64,000 bases of DNA from Eublepharis macularius (GCF_028583425.1 NC_072800.1:92163001-92227000), one strand, 5' to 3'; positions 1 to 10,939 are shown, counted from the first letter of the stretch. Notes: generated by a model from the letters alone, not told the origin. Translations and numbers: made by a program.

Positions 1-313
1 ACTCTTTTATTTGGCTAGTATGTCTCTGTGTTGGAAACGAGGCAGATGTCACCGATTGGATCAATGTAAATACTGTTACTGATATGGGCATGTTTGGTCC
101 ATTTGCACTCTAGGGGGAGCTATAATGTACGCTTTCTACTGGACAGAGCCTATTTGTTATGCTTCTCTGCCTTTAAATTAGATACATCCTGAAAGTCTCT
201 CTGCTCTTGGAAGTTCTACAGTTAGTGACTGCTTCTTGCAATCCTGTTGTTGCAGTAAACTACACAATGCAGCGCTGCATGTATGCAATTGGTTCATTTT
301 CCCATAGGGTTGT

Positions 314-510
314 CAAGTCCGTGTCGGGAAATTCCTGGAGATTTGGGGGATGGAGCGTAGGAAGGATGGGATTTGCAGAGGGGAGGGACCCCAACAGAGT
401 ATATTGCCACTGAGTCCACCCTATAAAGCAGCCATCTTCTCCAGTAGTTCTCTGTAGTCTAAAGATCAGTTGTAACTCAGGGATATCTCCAGATCCCAAC
501 CTGATGATTG
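314..510 (+). repeat. GGTTGCC-type interspersed repeat, copy N1
   Basis: This matches the repeat seen better preserved at 3885-4083 and 36343-36556: a 'ggaaattcctggagatttggg' type head, a middle with 'gagtccaccct...aaagcagccat..tctcca', and a tail near 'gatatctccagat'. The terminal GGTTGCC/GGCAACC inverted ends have decayed here. It is a non-coding, probably DNA-transposon-derived repeat; the class is unknown. Confidence 0.6.
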
Positions 511-863
511 TAACTCTATTTCTCCAACTCTGCTACGGCTCTGGAAAGTGGCATATCAGTTTTCTGCTATCCCTCATAACATCTGACAGTCTGTTCTTTT
601 TGATGCTGCTTTTGGTTAGCTTATGCTGTGGTTTAATTCTTTTGCTATTTCTTTGGTGTGTTTCATTGTATGGTTGTGGAAAAAAACTTGTGAATCTCTT
701 GCAGATTTCATGAATAAATGTATGAATTGCTCTTGACCTGGTTTCCACTTTACCTACCGCATGAAGAGATCCTTCAACAGTCCTCTGGTGCTGATTAGAG
801 GCAGAGGATGAAACAGGCAGCTCATTTTGGCTACAAGCTTGTTTTCAGTGCGTCCCAAGTGGT

Positions 864-902
864 GCGTGAGTGCACACGCACATGTGCGTGTGTGTGTGTG
901 CA
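864..902. repeat. (TG)n-type microsatellite
   Basis: Alternating purine-pyrimidine tract of gcacac and gtgtgt units, short and imperfect. Confidence 0.8.
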
Positions 903-959
903 TAAATCCCACCCTAAAAACCATTCTAGTCCTGTTGTGAAAGTCTGTTGCTTTCCTTG

Positions 960-1225
960 GAATTCATTGCAGTATTTATAGAGCGGTTTTACTGTCCAAA
1001 GCATTTCATGTACACTCTCTTGTTACAACAGCCTTGTAAAAAAGGCCACTAATATTAGTCCCATATTGCAGATGGGCTATTGAAGGACAGTACTATTCCA
1101 CATTTAAAAAAAAAAAACTCTTGCGTTTCCTCCAAACAGCTTTGGGGTGGGTACACTGATCTCCCCTTGCATATAGCAATCTAGCAAATATAGCAATCTA
1201 GCGAAAAAGGTTAGGCTAAGAGACC
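960..1225 (+). repeat. Possible ancient MIR/L2-like fragment
   Basis: The words 'ttacaacagccttgtaa' and 'cccatattgcagatgggc' resemble the MIR/CORE-SINE tail. A matching piece ('caaggtcacttggtgag...gaacctaggtcatcc') continues at 1487-1545, after the MITE at 1226-1484, as if the MITE had split an old SINE. The resemblance is by eye only. Confidence 0.35.
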
Positions 1226-1484
1226 TGGGCCATTTCCACATGCCCTTAAAGGGACGGCACACAAACAAAACCCTGGTGATGTCTCTGTTTGCAAAACAGA
1301 TGTGGGGCATTTGGCTTCTGTTTTTTTGGCACCTTTTCTAGTTCCCCAAAAAAGTTCCAAAAAAACCCTGAAAGTCAAATGGCCCACGACTGTTTTGTAG
1401 ATGGAGACATCTGGACTCATGAGGAAAAGACACCAGCGTTCGGTAAATGGGCCGTCCCTTTAAGGACGTGTGGAAACGGCCCTG
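1226..1484. mobile_element. Fold-back MITE, GGGCCRTTTCC family, copy M1
   Basis: The ends are inverted: GGGCCATTTCCACATG at the left and CGTGTGGAAACGGCCC at the right. The inversion continues inward (CCTTAAAGGGACGG / CCGTCCCTTTAAGG). It has no coding capacity. The same ends occur at 2303, 6585 and 23558. I could not find a convincing target-site duplication, so the superfamily is open. Confidence 0.7.
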
Positions 1485-2302
1485 CTCAAGGTCACTTGGT
1501 GAGCTTTGTGATAGTGTGGGGATCTGAACCTAGGTCATCCCAGTTTTAGAGCAAAATCAGAGGTGAAGAAGCACTCATCTCTCTGCATCTGTAATGTGCA
1601 AATTGCAGCCTCAGTTTGCCTTGGGGCTATGCGAGCTTTAACCCTTCACCCCTACTCAGTCCTGCTAAATGAAACTGCAATCTCTGCTTTGTTGTCAATA
1701 TTTTCAAGGGGGAAAGGCATGTTTCAAAATGTGCTAATAGCTGAGCAGGGAAGCTGGTTTCAGTTATCAGTTAAAACCTCCTCCTCCTTCTCCACACAGC
1801 CTGAGACAAATTGAAGGGGCATGAGTCTGCAATTTGCATTTTATCAATTGTCAGAGATGAGTAATATGAGGTATGAGCTAAACGGCTATAGGGCGCTGTG
1901 TGAGCTATGCTGGAACTAACACCAGCCTGTGATGTTCTTGTGATGCACGTTATTTCATGCAGTAACTGTGCGCTCCAGAACGCTCCTGCATCACGCTAGG
2001 AATGACTTCGTTCCTGGTATGGCACATAAGTTTGGCAGTTTAACTGCCGGCCAGCTGATAGAAGTTGAGGATTGTTGGGTTTGGGTGGGGGAAGGGTTAG
2101 GAGGTCTGCTGGTTAGGCAGGGAATCCATTAGGGACTTGAGATATTTTGGACGTCAGCAGGGTTTGGGTGCCATTCCTGTCAGAAACAATTGGAAATGGG
2201 GAAGGCCATCTTCGGTGATGAAAAAGGTTCATGTCAGGAACAGTAAAAAGTCAAAAGCCTTTCTGCTCCATTTTATAAGTCTGAATTAGCCAAAGAAGAA
2301 AC

Positions 2303-2479
2303 CTGGACCATTTCCACACGGCTTACCTTTTGCCGGAACACAGCACCTTCGTGTGCGAAATTGCGCCAGGAAGACGCTGTTATCGCGCGATTTCGTGTGA
2401 GAACACGTTATTATCGCGCGATTTCACGCGTGAACACACTGTGTTCCGGCAAAAGGTAAGCTGTGTGGAAACGGCCCTG
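2303..2479. mobile_element. Fold-back MITE, GGGCCRTTTCC family, copy M2
   Basis: The termini (GGACCATTTCCACACG / TGTGTGGAAACGGCCC) and a long inner inversion around 'ttaccttttgccggaacaca' make nearly the whole 177 bp a hairpin. The centre is CpG-rich, with repeated TATCGCGCGATTTC units. Confidence 0.75.
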
Positions 2480-2705
2480 CTTTTTCATTTAGGTAAGTAT
2501 CTGCGTTGGTCTGACGTAGAACAGCCGGATTTGAATCCAGTAGCATCTTAGAGACCAACCAGATTTTCAGAGTGTAAGCTTTCGAGAGTTAGAGCGCCGT
2601 TCTTTAGACACCCTTCTTTACAACTGAAGAAAGCAACTCTGACTTTCAAAAGCTTACACTTTGAAAATCTGGTTGGTCTCTAAGGTGCTGATTTTTAACT
2701 GTTAC
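2480..2705. repeat. Penelope-type fold-back repeat, copy H1
   Basis: The left part has 'gtaagctttcgagagttagag' and the right part is its inverted counterpart ('ctctgactttcaaaagctta'), flanked by 'gagaccaaccagattt' and 'aaatctggttggtctc'. It belongs to the same family as copies near 19.9, 22.8, 30.7, 33.1, 41.2, 49.6, 55.5 and 57.0 kb. Its hammerhead-like core is degenerate (CTGAAGA ... AAAA). Confidence 0.7.
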
Positions 2706-2767
2706 ACTTTTTCATGCCCCTGCTCTCCGGTAACTTTGCTGGTGTCTCAGTACTTTGCTGGTACTGA

Positions 2768-3213
2768 GTGTCTCTCTATACCAGACATCTGACACATAAA
2801 GAACATGTGTCAGGAGATGCAATGTTAGCTGGGAAGGGTAGTTTAAAAAGACAGAGCTGGTGGCAGGGCAAAGACTTTGATATACACTGGAGCTGTGTGA
2901 AGGGGCTGTGAAATGCCAGAAGGGAGACTTCAGCCCATTAGAACCTCTCCAGGTCCAAGCCTGGCTCTGGAAGGCAGCTCCAGCCCATTTCCATTCCTCG
3001 CTGCCCTCTGGTTGCCATCCCACACAGTTTTAGACTGGAGAGGTGAAATTGACAAATCCTTTGGGGAGGAGAAGCTGAAATTAACAAACCCTCTAAGGAG
3101 CAATCTCTGCTGGCTCTGTCTTTCTAAACTACGCTTCCCGGCTAACGTTGCATCTCCCTACACTTGATGTATATTCGCTGAGGCATCTTGTGTGGAGAGA
3201 CTCTGAAAGGGCT
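2768..3213. mobile_element. Long inverted-repeat element, family Q, copy 1
   Basis: The arms at about 2768-2862 ('gagatgcaatgttagctggga..gtagttt') and 3098-3213 ('aaactacgcttcccggctaacgttgcatctc') are inverted copies of each other around a spacer of about 235 bp. The same arm pair occurs at 22145-22575. It is a non-coding MITE-like element. Confidence 0.7.
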
Positions 3214-3654
3214 GGAGAAAAGGAAAGCAAAGAAACTACCAAGCCAAGCATATCACTGAAATAAATCTCTCTCTTAGTTGTTTTCATCAAGCCTACTCCG
3301 TGTTTCATTCCCACCAATAATTCCCTTGTAATAAGCCAAGTGAATCCCAGTTAGCATTGCCCTCCCTGAGCACAAAAAGACTACGCAGCCTCAATTATAA
3401 AAATAAAAGTATATTTAAAAAGAAATTTGTAGAGTATACATTTGAAGTCCCTATTTTCTAGATTTGGAGATGCGGTGTTGTCACAGTTCCCCAAGTTCGT
3501 CGCCTGCTTTAAACTTTGATAGGGCTGTTGTTCTTTAAATTTTTATTATTGATGAGTATTTTACTTTGCATGTCTCTTTGAGACCCTGGTATGGGAGAAA
3601 AGAGGAATGAAAATAATACTTAAATAAAGACGTTTAGGCCCACAGTCCCTCATA
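3214..3654. other. No recognisable feature
   Basis: AT-rich non-coding sequence; no repeat family, gene or motif recognised. Confidence 0.5.
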
Positions 3655-3868
3655 GGGCCAAACTACAAGTGACGAATGACACAGGTTGGACACTTGTCAG
3701 CTTCCCTCGAGTTTTGATGGGAAATGTAGCCATCCTAGTCTTGCAGCTTGGCTCTCTGACTGCTGTCCAATGGACTTTTCAATGGTCACTTGTCCAACAT
3801 TCTGCCAAGCTGCCTACATTTCCCATCAACACTTGAGGGAAGCTGACAAGTGTCCAACCCGTGTCAGC
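3655..3868. mobile_element. Fold-back MITE, GGGCCAAGCTACAAGTGACG family, copy P1
   Basis: It begins with GGGCCAAACTACAAGTGACG and carries the family inner arms 'gacacttgtcagcttccctc' and 'gagggaagctgacaagtgtc'. The right terminus is lost. Intact relatives are at 31549, 57783, 58170 and 62309. Confidence 0.75.
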
Positions 3869-3884
3869 TGAATGCTGACTCTGG

Positions 3885-4083
3885 GTTCAGAAATTCCTGG
3901 GGATTTGAGATGCAGCCTGGGGAAAAAGAGGTTTGGGGAAGGGAAAAACCTCAGCAAGCTATAATGCTATATAGTCCATCCTCCAAAACAGCCATTTTCT
4001 CCAGGGGAACTGATCCCTGCAGCCTGGACATCAGTTGTAATTCCAGGAGATCTCCAGGTGCCACCTGGAGGCTGGCAACCTGA
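3885..4083 (+). repeat. GGTTGCC-type interspersed repeat, copy N2
   Basis: A nearly full copy from 'ttcagaaattcctgggga' to 'acctggaggctggcaacc'. It includes the diagnostic middle 'agtccatcctccaaaacagc' and 'tctccaggggaactgat'. Confidence 0.7.
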
Positions 4084-4098
4084 ACCAGTAAACTATAT

Positions 4099-4330
4099 TG
4101 CCTTAGCCCTACCTGACCAGCCCAGGAGAGCCTGATCTTGTCAGATCTCAGAAGCTAAGCAGGGTTGGCCTTGGTTAATAATTGGATGGGAGACCTCCAG
4201 CAAAGATCAGAATTGCAGAGGCGGGAAGGAAACGGCAAACCACCTCTGTTAGGCTCTTGCCTTGAAAATTCCACCAGGGGTCGCCATAAGTCAACTCTGA
4301 CTTGAGGACAGGATTTCATTTTTTTTTCAA
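4099..4330 (+). mobile_element. 5S rRNA-derived SINE (5S-Sauria type), copy 1
   Basis: The head closely follows 5S rRNA: 'gatctcagaagctaagcagg' then 'ttggatgggagacc', covering the internal promoter (A box, intermediate element, C box) region. The tail 'ggggtcgccataagtcaact' is the BovB-like LINE end used for retrotransposition. It is a SINE, not a working 5S gene, because the 5S 5' part is diverged and the body is foreign. Confidence 0.85.
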
Positions 4331-5521
4331 ATTCATCTAGTGAGTTTGCAACAAAGGCAAGATTTGAACCCAAGACGTCTTGGATTACAACTGATTCTCT
4401 TAGTCACTATGCTACCCCAGTCTTTTGAAGGTTTTCCCTAAGTAGCAACCTCCAAGTTACCACCAAAATGTTCCTTTGAGCAGAAATTGAATATCATAGC
4501 AGCTCTAATGTTATCAAATGTATTTTGTCCTTCAGTAGGAAATGAAGCCATGGCTTCCCCCTCCCGACTAGTCCAGGTAGCTTGCTTTTTGTACCTTAGC
4601 CAAACCTTTTAACTCACCCTTGTGCAAGCAAATACCCAGTAAAGAGCTATGCTATTCCTGATTTAGTTAAGAAAAACGAATTAAGCAGGCCTCTTGGGAG
4701 GGTGTTAAAACTTATTAAAAGCAACAACCTCATCACCCGCCTACATGGCTGTCTTTCCGCAATTTGGATCAAACTCCTTGCGGGGGCCAAGGGGAGGGAG
4801 GGGTACAACCAAATTACTCCTTCCAAAAAAGAGATTCCCAAATTGGCCTTTGATTCTCCTGATGGGGAGAGGTGAAAGGATTCATCTATGAAAGCAAATC
4901 TTTTTGGGTGGCCGTAGATAGCCCCACCTGGACGGGGAGGGAGCTTGTTATTTTTGGCTTTCCTCGTTCCATAATCGTTGCAATCGCTTTGCTAAGAGCT
5001 CTTCTGCCTGCTGTGCTGGTGAATCTACGGCCTGTCTGGAATTTAATTGTGGGGTTAACTTGGAACATTTTTTTCCAAGAAAAGAGAGGAGAACCAAACC
5101 CAAGACCCAGAAAAGGCTAACCAGAAAAAGCAAACAAAATATGCCACTGGCATTTATTAACATTGAAAATAGCAGCATTTGGAGGGCAACGAGGCAGTGT
5201 GGGAGCTAGAAGAGCATTTTGTAACTGAACAGGGATGTTTCAAACAAACAAGCTTAAGATACGCTTCTTAGAGAGGGGGGGGGGAACCAAGAGAAATTAT
5301 AAGAAAGAGTTCAGAATTTCAGAGAAATTAGAAGAAAGAGTAATTAGAAGAAAGTGTTCAGAATTTCAGAAAGCGGCTGTGTTAGCCTAAATGGGAGGAT
5401 GTCTCCTTGTGAGTTGTGGGAATGAGCATTCAAGGAGACACAGCAAGAGGGGGTAACTGCAGGATCTCCATCAATGTATACCAGGATCGTTCCCTTAGAG
5501 AAACTCTGAAAGAACCAGGAG
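4331..5521. other. No recognisable feature
   Basis: About 1.2 kb of non-coding sequence; short open frames here show no family signature. Confidence 0.45.
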
Positions 5522-6230
5522 GTTGTATTGTCGAAGGCTTTCACGGCCGGAGAACGATGGTTGTTGTGGGTTTTCCGGGCTGTATCGCCGTGGTCTTGGC
5601 ATTGTAGTTCCGGACGTTTCGCCAGCAGCTGTGGCTGGCATCTTCAGAGGTGTAGCACCAAAAGACAGAGATCTCTCAGTGTCACAGTGTGGAAAAGATG
5701 TTGGAACAGTGACACTGCGATGGCTGGGTAGGAGAGGCTGTCAAGTCCCTGAATGGCCAGATTAGGAAGGAGGGGTGAGGGAGGTACGGAAGTGCATTGA
5801 CAAGATAAACAGGAACTCCTTGAAGACCTGTTTTGTTTTGCTTAAGTGCTTCTCTGGGGCATGGAGGGGCAGTTCTGAAAAACACCAGGCTAACAAAACA
5901 TTCTATCCCAGACAATAGCCCTGCAGAGAAGATTAGCACATCAAGCACCAATCCATATGCAAAAGAACCTCCTCAGGATACAGTGAAGCCTCCCGCCATT
6001 AGCATTCCACACCCTGGGAAACTCTTACAGGATGACTCAGCTCAGTCCCACCCCTCCTGAGTAGATACAAATGACCTACATCTTTTCCACACTGTGACAC
6101 TGAGAGATCTCTGTCTTTTGGTGCTACACCTCTGAAGATGCCAGCCACAGCTGCTGGCGAAACGTCAGGAACTACAGTGCCAAGACCACGGCAATACAGC
6201 CCGGAAAACCCACAACAACCATCTTTGTCA
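5522..6230. repeat. 0.7-kb fold-back repeat, family E, copy 1
   Basis: Two inverted arms of about 170 bp (5522-5700 and 6075-6230) read 'gttgtgggttttccgggctg ... ggtgctacacctctgaag' in opposite directions around a spacer of about 375 bp. The arms recur back to back at 34471-34736, and one arm recurs at 53944-54074. Each arm holds a CTGAAGA ... GAAAC motif with a perfect 6-bp helix between (see findings). This is a common sauropsid repeat type; I suspect a Penelope-type origin but cannot show it. Confidence 0.75.
6132..6162 (+). ncRNA. Hammerhead-like core in family E arm
   Basis: CTGAAGA, one extra T, helix GCCAGC...GCTGGC (6 bp, perfect), then GAAA. The spacing resembles a hammerhead ribozyme CUGANGA / stem II / GAA core with one inserted base. 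I see no convincing helix III, so activity is doubtful. The mirror motif is on the minus strand near 5617-5649. Confidence 0.3.
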
Positions 6231-6584
6231 TCTCCGTTTGAGCTTCCACCTTGTTGAAAGAAGAAAATTTACTACAGTTGGCTGGATATTGTGTAACATT
6301 GTATATGAGAATTGGATAGCCTGGAAGTGTTTAGAATTAGGTAAGTCATGCACAGTGCCACTTTATATTACCAATAATCACCTCATATACTTTTGCAATT
6401 TTTCATTGGCTATACGTCTTGTCCCTTAGTTGTGGTTCTCCACTTTGGTTGTTGCAAATGTTTTCAACCAGCAGATTATCTTAGATCCCCTGAGATCTCC
6501 AAATATGAAAGAATCTTTACCCTTGCATGCTTCAACGTTCTACCTTCAGCCCTCTGTGTCCCACTCCCCCAATGGCTCTGTCTA

Positions 6585-6922
6585 TGGCCGTTTCCCAATG
6601 TCTTAAAAATAGCACCCCACTTACGGAACAGCTAGAGATCCTTTAGTGTGATTTCTGTCATTACCGTTTCCAAAACAGAGGCAGGCAGTTACAATTCCAT
6701 TTTCATGGTGCCGCCCAAATGACCACATTTGGGCGGCACCTATAGCTGTGTGCTCTACATTGCAGTTGCGAAGGTCTAGGTGCAAGGCAGGAGTGCCTAA
6801 GGGGTAGTGCAGGATCCTGCACCATTTCTGTCATTACTGTTTCCAATACAGAAGCAGGTGCGAAAGGAGCCGCCAGCGTTCCTTGAGTGGGGCGATATTT
6901 TTAAGACACGGGGAAACGGCTC
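6585..6922. mobile_element. Fold-back MITE, GGGCCRTTTCC family, copy M3
   Basis: The ends GGCCGTTTCCC and GGGGAAACGGC are inverted, as are the inner words 'tcttaaaaata..ccccac' and 'gtgggg..tatttttaaga' and the centre 'ccgcccaaatg...catttgggcgg'. Compared with M1 it is more diverged and longer. Confidence 0.65.
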
Positions 6923-7172
6923 ATGCCATAAAGGGAAAGTAGAGTCTATTGAACATTTTCTGCTGCACTGACCATTCTGTAATGACATTCAATCTTGATA
7001 TAGAGCTCCAGTCTTGTAAATTTACCAGGAAGAACAACTTTATGCCTCCCTCCTTTTTGCAGACTCTTCCCAGGAGAGAACTAATAAAGTTGCTAAATTT
7101 TGCCTTTGTGTGTGTGGGATACGCAAGTGGCTGACTGAGCCTCATTAATTTTATTCCTCTGTTGGAGAAAGG

Positions 7173-7663
7173 CAGGGCTCATTTTGAGGGGGAACGTGCA
7201 GGAACGCAGTTCTGGTAGTTCTCAAAAGAGGTCACATGTCAGGTGGCCCCTCCCACCTGATTTTTGGCCATTTTGGGCCCATTTTGGCCTGGATTTGGCC
7301 CCAAATGTCCAGGGTTGGGCCTAAAACAGCCAGGATTGATCCCCAAATGGCCAGGATCGGACCTCAGACGGGGGGTGGACCACTCTCTCGCTCAGCAGTG
7401 GCCCAGTTCTGACCATTTTGGGCCCCTTTTCAGCCATTTTCAGCCCCTTTTGCCATTTTGGGCCCAATTTCGGCCCTGAATGGCCAGGATTGGGTCCGAA
7501 ACAGCCCGGATAGGTGATGTCAGGGAGTGTGGCATATGCAAATCAGTTATGCCAATGACACACTTCCCGTGATGGCAAGGAGTGTGTGGCATATGCTAAT
7601 GAGTTGTGCTAATGAGTTTTGCTAATGAGTTCCTCCAGCTCTTTTTCTATGAAATGACCCCTG
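7173..7663. mobile_element. Non-autonomous hAT element, CAGGGCTCATTTCG family, copy A
   Basis: The ends are CAGGGCTCATTT and, inverted, CAGGGGTCATTTC. It is flanked by a perfect 8-bp target duplication, GAGAAAGG (7165-7172 and 7664-7671), which is the hAT hallmark. The interior is low-complexity 'ggccattttgggcccatttt' type sequence plus 'gcatatgctaatgagtt' units and encodes no transposase. Copies B, C and D are at 44861, 48545 and 61742. Confidence 0.92.
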
Positions 7664-7859
7664 GAGAAAGGTATCACCTTTCCATCCCCTCTGCGACCTG
7701 TGCTTATTGTTTCATCATGCTTCTTGCACTGTATGTGTTCTCCCTACCTTTATTTTTGCTTTGCTTTCCTTTATTTATTATTCTTATTATTACTGCTCCG
7801 GAGCTGATCTTGTATCGAAAGAAGCTTGATTGATATAGCAAGTACATTAACAGTCAGAG

Positions 7860-8490
7860 AATTAGTGGGGATCGGTGGTCCTATGAGGAAAGGGTGAAGG
7901 AGCTTGGTGTGTTTAGCCTGGAGAGGAGACAACTGAGGGGTGATATGATAACCATCTCCAAGTACTTACTTGAAGGGCTGTCATATAGAGGATGGCGTGG
8001 AGTTGTTTTCTGTTGCCCTAGAAGGTCGGACCAGAACCAACAGGTTGAAATTAAATCAAGAGTTTTCGGCTGAACATTAAGAAGAACTTCCTGACAGTTA
8101 GAGCAGTCCCTCAGTGGAAGAGGCTTCCTCGGGAGGTGGTTGGCTCTTCTTCTTTGGAGAGTTTTAAGCAGAGGCTAGATGGCCATCTGACAGCAATGCT
8201 GATTCTGTGAACCTGGGCAGATCAAGGGGGGGGGCAGGAAGGGTTACATCAGGGCTTAGTTCTCATGGCCCCTTCTTACATGCCCAGGGTAATGCCGATC
8301 ACCACTTTGGGGTCAGGAATTTTCCCCAGGCCTATTTAGCGAGAGATCCTGATGGTGTTTTGCTATCTCCTGGGCATGGAGCAGGGGTCACTGGGTGTGT
8401 GTGTGGGGGGGTAGTTGTAAATTTCCTGCATTGTGCAGGGGGCTGGATTAGATTATCCTGGAGATCCATATGGTCTTCTGATTTTATGAT
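7860..8490 (+). mobile_element. CR1 LINE, 5'-truncated 3' end
   Basis: Decayed coding remnant 'ttgg..tgtttagcctggagaggagacaactgagggg' followed by the typical CR1 3' part, ending near 'ggctggattagattatcctggagatcc'. Frames are broken by stops and shifts. CR1 copies usually retain only the 3' end because reverse transcription stops early. Confidence 0.85.
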
Positions 8491-8812
8491 AGAGCAGATT
8501 ATCTTTTCTTCTCATGCAAGGCACGTTTGTCAGAGGAACAGAACATTTCTGACCTCACCTCTCCACCAGCACTGCCGCCCACTGATCCCCCCAAAATGCT
8601 GATCCCGATGTTAGAGTTGTGGGCTGGAAAAGCCTGTGGTTGTTATAGCACCTTATGGCAATGAATCCATCCGTTCCTTTTCCACTGCATGAATAAGTCC
8701 TTCCTATCTTTTGTTTGGAATGTACCCCAAGTCCGTCTGGGTCAATTTGATGCACCTGCAGATCTATAGCTACGTATAAGAGAAAATGACTTTTGAGTTC
8801 ATCGCACTCTTA

Positions 8813-8900
8813 CAGTGCAATCCTATGGAGAGTTACTCCAGTCTAAGGCCATTGACTTCAATGGGCTTAGACTAGACTAACTCTCCATAGGATTGCACTC
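8813..8900. mobile_element. Short palindromic MITE with TTA target duplication
   Basis: CAGTGCAATCCTATGGAGAG at the left is inverted at the right (CTCTCCATAGGATTGCACTC). TTA flanks both sides, suggesting a PIF/Harbinger-like element. A more diverged relative lies at 28168-28273. Confidence 0.7.
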
Positions 8901-9387
8901 TTAATGAAACTTTATTTCTGCCAGAAACATCTGCAAAATTTCTCTAGGAAGCAGAGCCAAGAAAGATCCACGGCAATCATCTTCAAGCATTCATTATGAA
9001 TGTACTTTTCTGCTCGTCTGTTTTCTCGGAGCAGCGGAAGCAGAGTGTGAAATATGAAGCTCTGCGACCCATTTCTGCTGGGTAAATATATCTTCCTGCT
9101 ATCCCACAGTATCGCAGGCATGTCAATGTTGACAATTATCCTCTAAGGTGAGACCACTCAACCAGGAGGATTCTTAATGAAAATATGGCCCTGGGAGTTT
9201 GAGCCCGAAAATCCGTCTCTTGTCTCTCAGGCAGCAAATCCTCAAGGGAAGGATATTAAATTATGGATCTGGAAGCTGCATTAAAGCATGTAATGAAAGA
9301 AAAAAGTACAGAGGATCCACGCCAGGAATAGACATGCCAGAAAAAGAATCCACCTTTTAGCAGGTTCATTCTTTTACAATCACAACA

Positions 9388-9637
9388 ACAACAACAAAAT
9401 TTGATTTATATCCTGTCCTTCAGGGCAACTTAACACCCACTCAGAGCAGTTTACAAAGTATGTTGTTGTTATCCTGACAACAATCACCTTGAGAGGTGGG
9501 TGGGGCTGAGAGCTCTGAGAGAGCTGTGACTGACCCAAGGTCAGCCAGCTGGCTTCAAGCAGAGAGGTGGGGAATTAAACCTGGCTCTCCAAATTAGAGT
9601 CCTGCCACTCTTAACTGCTACACCAAATTGGCTCTCT
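9388..9637 (-). mobile_element. tRNA-headed SINE (squamate), copy S1
   Basis: Read on the minus strand it starts near 'gagccaatttggtgtagcagttaa' and has a B-box-like 'ggtttaattcccc', the body 'aagccagctggctgaccttg', and a LINE-like tail 'actgctctgagtgggtgttaa', ending in a (GTT)n run. Copies in the same family are at 26583-26868 and 47809-48067. Confidence 0.85.
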
Positions 9638-9961
9638 ATAGATGGAAAGACAGGAAGCACAGATGGTAGATGGAAATTGTTATCTTACGTAGATAGGTAC
9701 ATTCAGGGCTTTTTTTCTAGGAAAAGAGGTGGTGGAACTCAGTGGGTTGCCAGCACAGGGGGCAACTCTTGGTGGGAGGTGGTGCCCCTGGTACCACATG
9801 CGCACGCGCAAAGTGCGTGCACGCTCCCAGGACCAATGATGTCACTTTGGGTCAGCTGGAACAAGGGGGGAGTTTTTAGAAGTTTAAATCACCATCGATG
9901 AAAATGGTCACGTGGCTGGTGGCCCCGCCCCCTGATCTCCAGACAGAGGGGAGCTTAGATC

Positions 9962-10377
9962 TGTCAGAACTGTGGCTAGATAAAATCCTTACTCCAGGCT
10001 GCCTTCTGCAATTAGACAAAAGTCCATTGTTTCCAAAAAGCATTTAATGAAGAAAAAGATTATTATAGTCCACTGGCCTGAATGCAATATCCAGGTTGGT
10101 ACATATGCATTGTTACCAATGCCAGGCAAAGTAAGAGATACATATTAAATATCATAGCTGACCCATCCTCCCCCCACAGTTCTCAAAATATTCCCTTTGA
10201 AGCTGCAAAAGCGAAAGCTTCCCCAAGGCCGGTTCTTGGTGGAACGTCGGTAGCCAAAACAATGCTGGTCTGTGAGATAGCTGCCTGGGAACCTCTGCAC
10301 CTGGGGAAGAAAGCACTGAACACTGAATATGGAGTCGGTTAAGCATAGGTATACAAAAGAGCGTTCTGATCCTGACA
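9962..10377 (-). repeat. 3' LTR of the chromovirus element
   Basis: 416 bp, matching the 5' LTR at 16654-17078 except for about five point differences and lack of 9 bp (near 10327). It holds the same TATA-like box and predicted transcription start. Confidence 0.92.
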
Positions 10378-10393
10378 TTCTGCCCCCCCTAAG
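10378..10393 (-). other. Polypurine tract
   Basis: On the minus strand the 3' LTR is immediately preceded by a G-run with flanking purines (TTAGGGGGGGCAGAA). This is the position and composition expected of the plus-strand primer for reverse transcription. A second G-run lies about 15 bases further upstream. Confidence 0.7.
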
Positions 10394-10939
10394 AACCCCC
10401 CCCGGCTTATGTGGGTAGCGAGAGTGGAATGCTTTCACCAGTCTAGGGGCATGGACATGTACAGCACTGACCCACTCATCAAACCCAGAATCAAAGTCCT
10501 TCCACCTAATTAGGTAAAACAGCTGGTTTCGTTTAATTTTTGAGTCCAGTATTTGTTGTACTTCGTAGTGGGTCTGGTCATCGATTAACGTTGGAATGGG
10601 GGGGCCTTTGATGTGCCACTGGTTATCTGTTGGAGCTTTTTTCAGGAGGCTGACATGGAAAGTATCAAGCACGTAGCTTAGGTTCTTCGGCAAATTTAAA
10701 GCAACAGTCACTTTGTTGATTACTTTACGCACTGGGAAAGGTCCTAAAAACTTCAAAGCTAGTTTCCTGCTGGTTTGAGATAATTTTAGTTTTTTTGTAG
10801 ACAGATAGACAAGATCGCCAGGTTGTAAATCCCAGTCCGCCGCATGGTGGCGGTCTGCGTATTTCTTGTAGTCTTGCTTGGCTTTGTCAAGGTGTTTTTT
10901 GATTAGAGTCCATTGTTGAGCTGCTTCCCCCCCCCCCAC
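10378..10939 (-). pseudogene. Integrase C-terminal part with chromodomain (pol 3' end)
   Basis: This frame starts in the end of the integrase ('DLQPGDLVYLSTKKL', the GPY/F-type region with 'LGPFPVRKVIN') and runs into a chromodomain. In the chromodomain the aromatic and acidic residues are visible in 'HYEVQQILDSKIKR', 'YLIRWKDFD' and 'DEWVSAVHVHAPRLV'. Chromodomains direct integration toward marked chromatin in this family. It is out of frame with the catalytic integrase segment at 10940-11720, with the switch at a run of C (G on the coding strand) at 10927-10937, so a homopolymer slip probably broke the gene. The frame runs on into the LTR. Confidence 0.88.

Noticed and set aside
2303-2479. 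hAT assignment for the GGGCCRTTTCC MITEs
   Set aside because: Ends can be read as CAGGGCC-like on one side, but I could not find matching 8-bp duplications at any of the four copies.
4099-4330. 5S rRNA gene
   Set aside because: Only part of the 5S sequence is present and it is fused to a SINE body with a LINE-type tail; other copies show the same fusion.
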